From CAZEAC01 sp964510065 (lineage in GTDB: Bacteria; Bdellovibrionota_C; UBA2361; CAIXSY01), in contig CAZEAC010000007.1 of NCBI GenBank assembly GCA_964510065.1, positions 1-64,000 of the forward strand: a stretch of DNA of 64,000 nucleotides, given 5' to 3'. The notes under the pieces were generated by a model. That model ran no database searches and had not been told where the DNA came from. It worked only from the letters and a program-made list of their open reading frames with translations. Each line of letters opens with the position of its first letter. The stretch's first letter is position 1. Shown piece after piece: positions 17,719-25,877 of this stretch. A program made the translations under genes and the position numbers.

Positions 17719-18360
17719 ATGCGACTTAAAGATAAATTTACAGACTTGGCGCAGATTTCTCCTGCGTTGCTGTTTGCCGCCTTTATCACAGGCTGTTTTG
17801 CCGCGCTTACGGCGGAGTCGCTGATATTTGGTCTGCGGGTTGCCGGGCTACTTTTTGTAATAGCCTTAATTCCCCGTATAAGGCTCTTGGCTGCAATTGC
17901 TGGGCTGTACTCTCTAGTCTGGTCTCTCTCTGCGGGTTTTGAGTCTTGGGTAAAAGCTTGGCACAGATCACCATGGAGTCCTTTTACGCATGTACCGTTT
18001 GTGGTGGTGTTGGTGCTCGCCGTTTTTGCTGCTCTTCTTTGGTTCGGTGTTCTGGCAATGGAATTCGATTGGTTTTACAGCCGACGGCAGCGCCGGAGAG
18101 CGCAACCATCTCCAGATGCAGATCAAGATGTTACTCCCATGAGCGAGTCTCTACAACCTGAATGCTTCTCTCTTTTGGGTGTTAGCCCAACGGCAGCAGT
18201 AGATGAGATTAAGCACGCTTATCGTGAACAGGTTAAGCGCTATCACCCGGATCGCGTAGCTGGCCTTGGCGAAGAACTCCAGGAACTCGCCACTCGTAAG
18301 ACGATTGAGCTTCGTGACGCGCAGGAGCAGGCCCTTTCATTAGCCGCTGCCCGCGCCTAG
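17719..18360 (+). CDS. Membrane protein with C-terminal J domain
   Basis: A 213-residue protein. Three or four hydrophobic segments (residues about 15-78 and 97-120) are followed by an Arg-rich linker and a DnaJ-type J domain (about 150-205) with the diagnostic YHPDRV, HPD near residue 175. J domains stimulate the ATPase of Hsp70/DnaK. GGAGG lies at the right distance before the ATG. It is the first gene inside the element from attL, read away from the chromosome. It could recruit host DnaK to the membrane during conjugation or stress; that is inference. Confidence 0.7.
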   Translation: MRLKDKFTDLAQISPALLFAAFITGCFAALTAESLIFGLRVAGLLFVIALIPRIRLLAAIAGLYSLVWSLSAGFESWVKAWHRSPWSPFTHVPFVVVLVLAVFAALLWFGVLAMEFDWFYSRRQRRRAQPSPDADQDVTPMSESLQPECFSLLGVSPTAAVDEIKHAYREQVKRYHPDRVAGLGEELQELATRKTIELRDAQEQALSLAAARA

Positions 18361-18368
18361 TCAATCTT

Positions 18369-18393
18369 CGATGTTGGAATTCATCGAGGGAAC
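18369..18393 (-). repeat. Inverted copy of a 25-bp element repeat
   Basis: On the minus strand this reads GTTCCCTCGATGAATTCCAA and on to ACATCG, identical over 25 bases to 50985-51009 on the plus strand. It lies just after the J-domain gene. The core GAATTCCAAC recurs elsewhere in the element between genes (for example 36752, 50995, 53283). Confidence 0.75.
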
Positions 18394-18465
18394 TATTTCA
18401 CCTTTACCGCAGGTACTCTTCCTAGCATGAGTTGAATTTCTCATTGCTCAAATTGAAAGGAGGAA

Positions 18466-18693
18466 GTGATGCAAGAAAACGATAATAGTCAGACAGGCCG
18501 AATACGTCGGCTTATTCCCATACCGGACTTCAACAAATTTCATCCCGATCCCACGCCCTCGGCGCTACGCTGGATGATTTTTAAAAACACTAAGGGCTTT
18601 CGCCGCTGCATTGTCAGGCGGGGCCACCGGGTACTGATAGATGAGTCCGAATATTTCAAATGGCTCGATCAACAGAGTGAAAATCAACATTAA
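18466..18693 (+). CDS. Excisionase-like small DNA-binding protein
   Basis: A 75-residue protein of the kind found upstream of relaxase genes in related elements. RRLIPIPDFNKFHPDPTPSA begins it, with ALRWMIFKN and a VLIDESEYFKWL ending. That arrangement resembles winged helix-turn-helix excisionase/AlpA-like proteins, where the helix-turn-helix is followed by an R-x-G-x-R-V-L-I-D wing. GGAGG precedes the ATG. It could be the recombination directionality factor or a regulator of the transfer genes. Family call is moderate. Confidence 0.55.
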   Translation: MMQENDNSQTGRIRRLIPIPDFNKFHPDPTPSALRWMIFKNTKGFRRCIVRRGHRVLIDESEYFKWLDQQSENQH

Positions 18694-18720
18694 AAAATAT
18701 CAATTGAAGGAGAGAAATTT

Positions 18721-18987
18721 ATGACAAAACCACGTCAAGTCATTACGGTTGAAGCAAGCGATCATGGCAACGTAGATGGAAAAAGAACGATCTCGGTTGA
18801 GATAAAGGTCAAGCCCGAACTCTTCTTGCTTCCAGATATGTTGGTCAACGAAGGGGTACTTGTAGGTATCGAAAGCGATCTAAAAAAGCTCGCGAGAACT
18901 GCTGTCATTGCTCACATAGAGGCCAGTCGAACTCTGCTTAAAAGTCTTGCAGAGCGGAAACGAACGAACGGAGAGGCTGCTGAGTGA
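18721..18987 (+). CDS. Small hypothetical protein upstream of the relaxase
   Basis: An 88-residue acidic-to-neutral protein with GGAGAG before the ATG. It has a beta-rich first half (VITVEAS, ISVEIKVK) and a helical second half. Not recognised. Its place between the excisionase-like gene and the relaxase, all on the + strand, suggests an accessory relaxosome or regulatory role. Confidence 0.5.
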   Translation: MTKPRQVITVEASDHGNVDGKRTISVEIKVKPELFLLPDMLVNEGVLVGIESDLKKLARTAVIAHIEASRTLLKSLAERKRTNGEAAE

Positions 18988-19002
18988 TGCGGAGGGCAAG
19001 AT

Positions 19003-19130
19003 AAAAGGACTGGGCGACATGCGCTACTACCGTATTGATATCACAGCGAAAAATCAGGGCGACATGAATGAGCGATGGGCGACGTAACCCTCTAATGCAT
19101 TGTGTTAACTAGTAAAAATCAGGGCGACAT
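19003..19130 (+). repeat. Repeat cluster upstream of the relaxase, oriT candidate
   Basis: AAAAATCAGGGCGACAT occurs at 19049-19065 and 19114-19130. A variant ending CTGGGCGACAT is at 19010-19020, and GATGGGCGACGT is at 19073-19084. The spacing is 46-65 bases. Such directly repeated sites next to a relaxase gene are typical of relaxase or accessory-protein binding at an origin of transfer. No established nick sequence was identified, so the call is tentative. Confidence 0.5.
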
Positions 19131-19134
19131 ACAT

Positions 19135-20677
19135 ATGAGTCAACGATTTGTTCGGGAGAATTCCAATCTTCATAATGACTTATCCTTTCGAGTGCGACCT
19201 GGACGCGGACGCGAATCACGGACAGAAATTCACTCTCAAAAATTTCTATCTAGGGTCAACTCGATGCTTCACTCGCAAGCACCAGGAGGCAAGCGAAGGG
19301 GTACAGCAAAAGGACGCGGTGCGTTTCGAATGGACGCTCAGTTTTCCAGTCAACGAGTACTTGTTAAAGCACGTATAGTGCGATCAAAAAGCTCAGGAGT
19401 TGCGGCTCTCAGAAAGCATCTTGTGTACTTGGAACGCTCTGGTGTGGGTCGAGACGGCGGCGAGCCAACGGCTTTTTCAGAGCATGGATCACTTGAACAA
19501 GGTGACATGGCGCGAGTAGCTACTGAGTGGTCGAAGGACCGACACCATTTTAGATTTATCGTATCCCCCGAAAATACCGAAGATTTGGATCTTGAAAGGT
19601 TTGCCAAGGATATCATTAAGGGAATGGAGAAGGATCTAAACACGCGCTTGGAGTGGCTGAGCGTTGCTCACTACAACACTGACAATCCGCATGTACATCT
19701 TCTCATTCGGGGCAAAGACGAGCACGGTGCGGACCTGGTTATTAATCGTGATTACGTAGCCAAAGGCATCCGCCTTCTGGCTCAAGATCTGGCGACTAAG
19801 GAGCTTGGACCGAGAACAGATCTTGATGTCCATAGAGCTCTGCAACGATCCCTTAATCAGCGAGGCCTGACCCAGTTTGATCGTGAACTTGAACTAAGGC
19901 NNNNNNNNNNCAGGAGTAATCGACCTGCGTCGGACTGAATCCGAGAATGGCTTGCCGTTCGCTAAGCGACGCAGTTTTCAACTCCAACGCCTTGCCTACT
20001 TGGAAATGTTAAGCTTAGCCGAGGAGGTTCAGGTCGGCGTTTGGCGCGTTTCAGAGTCCTTTACGGAGCGCCTTAAAGATCTCGGACTTGAGGGTGACAT
20101 AATCAAAACCATGCATGCTCGTATGAAGAATCTACCGCAGAATTTATCTATCCGGCGGCTAGATTCGGACGACATACCTAGCGGCGGAGTAACCGGACGA
20201 ATCATTCACCGTGGACTTGTCGATGAGCTACAAGATACACCCTACATCGTGCTGCAAGGCAAAGATGGGCACGCTTATTACCTTCCGCTAACCGGGCGTA
20301 CAGAGTATCGCGATGACGAGCTTCGAAACGGAAAAGACCTTCATATTGAAGTTGAAAAGCGTAGCAAAATTACTAAGGCCGATCTGAACATTGAACGTTT
20401 TAGTTCCACACATGGCGGCATTTATGATGCTGCATTACATGCCCAGGAATGGAGCGGCTCACGAGCTACAGGGGCCGGACCATCGGCTGAGGAATACGTC
20501 GCCAACCATCGCCGCCGGGTACGCACTCTTTTGCGCATCGGTCTTGCCGAAGAGTTATCCCCAGGTGTTTGGCAAATTGCTACAAATTTGTCGGCAGAAC
20601 TCGGCAAACATCGAGAGAAAGTAGTGGTTGTACAATCTCTGGAACGCAAACTTGGCGTTGGCTTGGAGATCACATGA
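19135..20677 (+). CDS. MobP-class relaxase, VirD2-like with DUF3363 domain (assembly gap inside)
   Basis: The relaxase would nick oriT and pilot the strand. After a basic N-terminus, the catalytic domain carries the His-triad motif near residues 178-191 (HYNTDNPHVHLLIRG), as in P-type relaxases. The part after 19911 is the DUF3363-type C-terminal half, including the GVTGRIIHRGLVDEL segment. The two parts are in different frames across 10 N at 19901-19910. N runs of this size are usually placeholders, so the shift most likely reflects the gap, but a real frameshift cannot be excluded. The ATG at 19135 was chosen over GTG 19102. The stop overlaps the traG start (ATGA). Confidence 0.8.
19901..19910. 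other. Assembly gap (10 N)
   Basis: Ten undetermined bases within the relaxase gene. The true length of the gap is unknown, and coordinates to the right are relative to the scaffold. Confidence 0.98.
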
Positions 20678-22464
20678 AAGCCCCTGGAGGTATTTCTCTG
20701 GTTCCATCTTTAGCGGCAATTTTCCCGATGTTTATGGGAATATGGACGGGCACAGAATACCTTGCCTGGCAGCTACAGTTTCCTCAGGAACTCGGAGCGC
20801 CGCTCAGCAACATCTTTGGATTTCCGCTCTATGCTCCATGGGCACTCTTTCTCTGGGATTATCAATTTGGCGCGTATGTTCCATCTATCGTGGAGCGCGC
20901 TTACCTACTTGTGTATGCAGGCGTTGCGGGCGGCATTCTCTGCACATTGTTGGCTTCTGTAATACAGTCACAACGGCGAACACACCCCACCACTTACGGA
21001 AGCGCCAGATGGGCCATGCCTCGTGAAATTGCAGCCTCCGGTCTACTTTCTGGTAAGGGCGTGGTGCTCGGCAAGAATGCCGATGGCAGCTACCTTCGGC
21101 ATGATGGTCCCGAACATGTAAAAGTGATTGCGCCAACACGATCAGGCAAAGGAGTCGGCGTCGTAGTTCCGACCTTGCTTACCTGGAGTGAGAGCGTGCT
21201 TGTGTACGATCTAAAATCTGAGAATTGGAGTCTAACCGCTGGGTACCGAAGCACATTCTCCCGCGTGATCTATTTCAACCCAAACGACCGCGCATCCGCG
21301 CATTTTAATCCGCTTTCAGAGGTGCGCCTGGGCGAGCTTGAGGTGCGAGACGTTCAGAATGTAGCCGATATGATTGTCGATCCAGATGGCAAAGGCATGT
21401 CCGATCATTGGGCTAAAACCGGCCATTCGCTGCTTGTAGGCACCATTCTGCATGTTCTGTACGCCGAAAAAGATAAGACACTCGCTGGAGTCGCAAGCTT
21501 TCTCTCTAACCCTGAACGAACCATTATTGAGACGTTAGAGGCCATGATGCACTCAAAGCACGTCGATGGCCGTACTCATCCGGTTGTAGCGGCGGCAGCG
21601 CGCGATATGTTGAACAAGAGTGAGAATGAGCGATCAGGAGTGCTCTCTACTGCAATGTCATTCCTTGCATTGTATAGAGATCCAATTGTCGCAGCAAACA
21701 CCTCAAATAGCGATTTCACTATCACAGATCTGATGCAGGCCGATGTGCCAGTCTCACTATACCTTGTCATTCCGCCATCGGATATAAACCGGCTAAGGCC
21801 GCTCTTTAGATTAATCATCAATCAGATCTGTAGACGGCTTACTGAGGAGTTAAACCCTACTAGTAATCGTCGACGCCTGCTCTTGTTGCTCGATGAGTTC
21901 CCCGCGCTGGGAAAGCTAGACTTCTTTGAAAGTGCGCTAGGAGTAATCGCCGGGTATGGAATAAAGGCGATGCTCATTTCGCAATCATCAAATCAGCTAG
22001 AAAAGATATACGGTCCTAAAAATGCCATTCTCGATAATACTCATGTGCGCGTATTCTATGCGCCAAATACAGTCGAGACAGCAGAGATGATATCGCGAAT
22101 GCTCGGACAGAAGACTGAGATTCATCAGCAGCGTAATTACGGCGGCAACCGGCTCTCCCCCTGGCTGGGCCATGTGATGATAGCCGATCAAGAGAGCGCC
22201 CGTCCTTTACTAACGCCCGCTGAGGTGATGGAACTTTCTAAAACTGATTCGCTGATATTTGTGGCCGGTTACCCCCCGGTGCGTGCCATGAAGCTACGAT
22301 TCTTTGAAGATGAGAACTGCTCATGCCGGATTTTGCCGCCGCCTAAACTGATGCCCACAATCATGAAGATTGGCTGTGCACAGGCCGACGACGCCAGAGT
22401 TGATGTTCTGGTTGTTTCACCCAACTCGAAACAACCAGAAGAGATGAGGGAATTTACAGATTAG
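20674..22464 (+). CDS. traG: Type IV coupling protein TraG/VirD4
   Basis: A 596-residue coupling ATPase that links the relaxosome to the secretion channel. Two N-terminal membrane segments (about 8-30 and 63-92) are followed by the TYGSARWAM motif, Walker A APTRSGKGVGVVVPTL near residue 152 and Walker B LLLLLDEFPALGKL near 402, then the SQSSNQL segment. Length and motifs match TraG of IncP-type systems. The ATG at 20674 overlaps the relaxase stop, so the two are translationally coupled. Confidence 0.93.
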   Translation: MKAPGGISLVPSLAAIFPMFMGIWTGTEYLAWQLQFPQELGAPLSNIFGFPLYAPWALFLWDYQFGAYVPSIVERAYLLVYAGVAGGILCTLLASVIQSQRRTHPTTYGSARWAMPREIAASGLLSGKGVVLGKNADGSYLRHDGPEHVKVIAPTRSGKGVGVVVPTLLTWSESVLVYDLKSENWSLTAGYRSTFSRVIYFNPNDRASAHFNPLSEVRLGELEVRDVQNVADMIVDPDGKGMSDHWAKTGHSLLVGTILHVLYAEKDKTLAGVASFLSNPERTIIETLEAMMHSKHVDGRTHPVVAAAARDMLNKSENERSGVLSTAMSFLALYRDPIVAANTSNSDFTITDLMQADVPVSLYLVIPPSDINRLRPLFRLIINQICRRLTEELNPTSNRRRLLLLLDEFPALGKLDFFESALGVIAGYGIKAMLISQSSNQLEKIYGPKNAILDNTHVRVFYAPNTVETAEMISRMLGQKTEIHQQRNYGGNRLSPWLGHVMIADQESARPLLTPAEVMELSKTDSLIFVAGYPPVRAMKLRFFEDENCSCRILPPPKLMPTIMKIGCAQADDARVDVLVVSPNSKQPEEMREFTD

Positions 22465-22472
22465 GAGAGGCT

Positions 22473-22928
22473 ATGCCCAAACAGGAAAAACTCAGCATAA
22501 AATGGGGATTCTGGTTCAAGAAGCCCGTGATCGAGAAAGTCAAAAAGACAGCTCGCGAACGAGGCGTATCGCAGCAGAAGATCGTTGAGGCTGCGCTGAC
22601 GACTTTTCTTGATGGCAAACAGGAAGAAGACTTTCAAGCTCTGCTAGCGCGGCGGTTAAACCGCCTGGACAACCGAGTAAAAGTGCTTTCTCGACAACAT
22701 GAAATATTTGTCGAGTCTTTTGCGCTCTATCTGCGCATGTGGATGGCGAGCAATGCGGAGATTCCTGAGAATCAGAAGGAAGCGGCGTTTATTAGAGGAC
22801 AGGAGCGTTTTGAAAAATTTCTCAGCAATCTTGCAAAGCGCATGACAGTAGGTAAGAGCTTTTTTCTTGATCTTCCGCAGGAAATTGTTTTGACTCAAGA
22901 AGCCTTTAATGAGCCTTCCGACAAGTAG
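22473..22928 (+). CDS. Ribbon-helix-helix accessory transfer protein
   Basis: A 151-residue basic protein. Residues about 8-48 fit a CopG/ribbon-helix-helix fold (IKWGFWFKKPVIEKVKKTAR then GVSQQKIVEAALTTFL). The rest is helical. It begins 8 bases after traG with GGAG before the ATG. Proteins of this fold often bind oriT or regulate transfer operons; either role is inferred here. Confidence 0.6.
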   Translation: MPKQEKLSIKWGFWFKKPVIEKVKKTARERGVSQQKIVEAALTTFLDGKQEEDFQALLARRLNRLDNRVKVLSRQHEIFVESFALYLRMWMASNAEIPENQKEAAFIRGQERFEKFLSNLAKRMTVGKSFFLDLPQEIVLTQEAFNEPSDK

Positions 22929-23231
22929 TAGTACTTCTATTGTCGCTAAAATTTTATGATACACAGTTCGATGCGCTGAAAACTCTTAATTCAACGTTTA
23001 CAGCGACGAGAGAGGTCACCTGACAATGCGGAGGTTACGATAATGACATTTAAAACAGTACCCGTGAGCCGATAGTGAAGATAGAATTAAGATCTTGGTG
23101 ACTACCACGGTCAGCTCAGAGTGAATAGGAAGATTCTCGTCCTACGCGAGGAATAAAGCACGAATCGCAACTAGCTTGCGCGTCAGGAGCTACAAAATGC
23201 AAAAATAAACAATCGCTAATACATACAGCCC
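22929..23231. other. Junction between transfer module and metal cargo; micro-ORF at 23043-23075
   Basis: About 300 bases without a full gene. A good ribosome-binding site (GCGGAGG) precedes ATG at 23043, which opens a 10-codon frame (MTFKTVPVSR, then TAG). This may be the start of a gene truncated when the metal block was inserted. The transcription units on either side converge here. I see no strong terminator. Confidence 0.35.
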
Positions 23232-25382
23232 CTAAAATTTCGCTCGTAAAAGTCTAAGCGCATTGCTGACAACTAAAAGCGAGACGCCCATATCAGCCGC
23301 GATGGCTGCCCAAAGAGATGCGTATCCCAGAAAGGCAAGGACGAAAAATAGTCCTTTCACACCAAGCGAAGCATAGATATTTTGTTGAATAATACTGAGT
23401 GTGCGTTTCGAATGATCGATAAGCCACGGAAGTTGCGTAAGATCATCTCTCATTAAGGCGATGTCGGCAGTTTCGAGGGCTGCGTCCGATCCAATGGCAC
23501 CCATCGCGATTCCAAGCGATGCTCTTGCCAGGGCAGGGGCATCATTCACTCCATCTCCAACCATTGCGACCTGACCGTATTGTTCGACGAGCTCTTCAAT
23601 CGCGGCGATCTTATCTGAAGGAAGTAATTCGGCGCGGACTTCATCGACTCCAGTGAGCTGCCCGATGGCTTCTCCAGTGGAACGATTATCGCCAGTAAGC
23701 ATGATCACGCGCTCTATACCTTTTGCCTTGAGTTCTTTAACTACATCTTTAGCCTCGGGGCGTAGTTCATCCGCGAGAGAAATAAATCCGCAAACATGGC
23801 CATCTTCTCCGATTACAACAACGCTGCGACCACCTGCAGAAAGCTGATTCAGATCTTCATGCATCTGAGGAGTTTCTTCACCTTTCTCTTCGAGATACCG
23901 ATGCGATCCGACCCAGACCTTGCGACCAGCCAGAATAGCCTCAGCCCCCTTTCCCTTAATGGCTTGATAGCTTTCCACCGCCTCAGCGCGTATACCTTCG
24001 CGGCTAGCTCGCTCGACTATCGCTTTGGCGATGGGATGTTCTGAGCGCCGCTCGATGGCGCAGGCGATCGCTAGAAGTTCTTGTTCGGTATGTCCAGAGA
24101 GCGGGACTATTTTATCTACTGACAATTTCGCTTTCGTAAGAGTTCCTGTCTTATCCAATGCAATTGCCCGGAGCCGGGCTGGTGTTTCCACATAAAGGCC
24201 CCCCTTAATGAGAATTCCGTTCTTTGCTGCAGCCGTGAGAGCTGCGACGATACTTACAGGGGTTGAAATCACAAGAGCGCACGGACAAGCAATGACTAGT
24301 AGCACCAGCGCCTCATAGAACCATTTCTCCCATAAGCCACCAAATAAAGGTGGAATAAGACATACGAGAATGGCAAGCACCATTACAATTGGAGTATAGT
24401 AGCGCGCAAATTTTTCGACCCACTGTTCGCTGGGAGAGCGCTTAGCCTGAGCGTCCTGCACTAGTTTAACTATCTGTGAGAGTGTACTTTGTGCTGCTAA
24501 CTTTAGCGTTTCGACTTCAATGGCTCCATCTTCGTTTATGGTTCCCGCAAAAACCTCATCACCTATATTTTTCTGAACCGGCAAGGACTCACCAGTAATA
24601 GGCGCTTGGTTAACTGACGTCTGACCCCGAAGCACTCGTCCATCTAGTGGAATTTTCTCTCCCGGCTTTATAACAAAGTGCATTCCTACCTTAACAAGCG
24701 TAGCATCAGTTACATGCTCGCTACCGTCAGCCTCGAGAACTGTAGCAGTGGCAGGAGAAAGCTCCATTAGCGCCGCAACCGCCTTCCTTGCCCTTGATAC
24801 ACTCCACGATTCGAGCGCAAGAGAAACAGAGAAAAGAAACGCAACCGTTGCAGCTTCGAACCATTCACCGATCAACATCGCTCCGAAGACGGCCACCGTC
24901 ATTAGTAGATTCATGTCCGGACGGAAACGTCTAAGCGAATAAAATGCTTTAGGAAGAACGAACCATGCCCCAGAAATCGCAGCGAGACTATAAAGAACCT
25001 TACTTATATTGGGGACAAGGCCGACCACTTCGCCGAGAGCAGATGAGACACCTGCAATTTGAACATGACTGAGTACGCCTAAGAGCAGAAGGAAACAACT
25101 CAGCGCGGTCATGACAGTTCTTCCCCAACAACTCCAGGACGAAGCCGTATCCGTAATGGCACCTCTTTCAGCATAAAGCTCTGCGCGCATTCCTGTGCGC
25201 TTCACGGTCGAGATAACCAAGTCCGAAGTTAAGGCAGGCCCCTCATGAATAACCGTCATCTTTCTATTTACAAGGTCGAACGAAAGATCTTTCACCCCTT
25301 CCAAGGGGGATACTTCGCGCTTCAGAATAGTAATTTCTTCGACGCAGTCCATTCCATAGATTCTATACGCAGTATTTGGCAC
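23232..25382 (-). CDS. P1B-type heavy-metal ATPase (Zn/Cd/Pb exporter)
   Basis: A 716-residue metal-exporting ATPase in the inner membrane. Features in order: an N-terminal HMA-like domain whose CxxC is replaced by MDCVEE; membrane helices; the actuator TGES; CPCALVIS near residue 366; DKTGTLT phosphorylation site near 410; SEHPIAK near 452; GDGVNDAPAL; and a last-helix ADMGVSLLVVSNALRLLR. CPC plus the last-helix Asp fits the P1B-2 (ZntA/CadA) group rather than copper pumps. GTG start with GGAGG upstream. Its substrates overlap those of the CzcABC system next to it. Confidence 0.9.
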   Translation of the reverse strand: MPNTAYRIYGMDCVEEITILKREVSPLEGVKDLSFDLVNRKMTVIHEGPALTSDLVISTVKRTGMRAELYAERGAITDTASSWSCWGRTVMTALSCFLLLLGVLSHVQIAGVSSALGEVVGLVPNISKVLYSLAAISGAWFVLPKAFYSLRRFRPDMNLLMTVAVFGAMLIGEWFEAATVAFLFSVSLALESWSVSRARKAVAALMELSPATATVLEADGSEHVTDATLVKVGMHFVIKPGEKIPLDGRVLRGQTSVNQAPITGESLPVQKNIGDEVFAGTINEDGAIEVETLKLAAQSTLSQIVKLVQDAQAKRSPSEQWVEKFARYYTPIVMVLAILVCLIPPLFGGLWEKWFYEALVLLVIACPCALVISTPVSIVAALTAAAKNGILIKGGLYVETPARLRAIALDKTGTLTKAKLSVDKIVPLSGHTEQELLAIACAIERRSEHPIAKAIVERASREGIRAEAVESYQAIKGKGAEAILAGRKVWVGSHRYLEEKGEETPQMHEDLNQLSAGGRSVVVIGEDGHVCGFISLADELRPEAKDVVKELKAKGIERVIMLTGDNRSTGEAIGQLTGVDEVRAELLPSDKIAAIEELVEQYGQVAMVGDGVNDAPALARASLGIAMGAIGSDAALETADIALMRDDLTQLPWLIDHSKRTLSIIQQNIYASLGVKGLFFVLAFLGYASLWAAIAADMGVSLLVVSNALRLLRAKF

Positions 25383-25438
25383 TAAACTTTACCTCCCTAT
25401 CCACCTAATCTTGCCCCATCATCTTCTCACAGATGAGC

Positions 25439-25846
25439 TTAATGGTGTTGCTCAGTGTGGTATGTAACTTCCACAACTGACCCAGCTGGCGGAACTCCAG
25501 GGAACTCCGCTTTGAAAGCGACCGGACTTGGTCCGTGACGCCAGGTTGGAATCTTTCTAAATGTTGCCTTAATGGTTGAAAGCTCCTCGCCCTTATCATC
25601 TGTAATAACAATGTCTACATGACCTGGAATCATAGTAAGATCTAAAGGCCCTCTCTTAATTCGTCCGAGAATCACTAAATTACCGTCATCGCTGTAAATT
25701 GACGTGCTAATCTTTAGGCCAGGAGGCGCTGATTGCCTAAGCATCACGGATCTTCCCTCGAGCATGTTCACTCGAGTATGAATACAGCCCGTGATCGTCA
25801 ATCCCACCGCTATCAGACTTGCTATCAGCATTCTTTTGTTATTCAT
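25439..25846 (-). CDS. Small lipoprotein in the metal cluster
   Basis: A 135-residue exported lipoprotein: hydrophobic segment then LTITGC, lipidated Cys at residue 21. The rest looks beta-rich (VILGRIKRGPLDLTMIPGHV, DIVITDDKGEELS) and ends with His residues. The ATG at 25846 follows GAGGAG; an in-frame ATG 12 bases upstream is unlikely. It sits between czcA and the P-type ATPase in one direction. It may be a periplasmic metal-related accessory protein, but the family is not recognised. Confidence 0.6.
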   Translation of the reverse strand: MNNKRMLIASLIAVGLTITGCIHTRVNMLEGRSVMLRQSAPPGLKISTSIYSDDGNLVILGRIKRGPLDLTMIPGHVDIVITDDKGEELSTIKATFRKIPTWRHGPSPVAFKAEFPGVPPAGSVVEVTYHTEQHH

Positions 25847-25877
25847 AATTCTCCTCATAATTTAATCATCCTCAGCT

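Noticed and set aside
19103..19938. True frameshift in the relaxase
   Set aside because: The frame change coincides exactly with the 10-N placeholder gap, so it is most simply an assembly artefact, though not excluded.
23232..25382. P-type ATPase as a copper exporter
   Set aside because: The N-terminal metal motif lacks CxxC and the last helix has the Asp typical of Zn/Cd/Pb pumps, and the neighbouring RND transporter has an HME1 (Zn/Co/Cd) signature.
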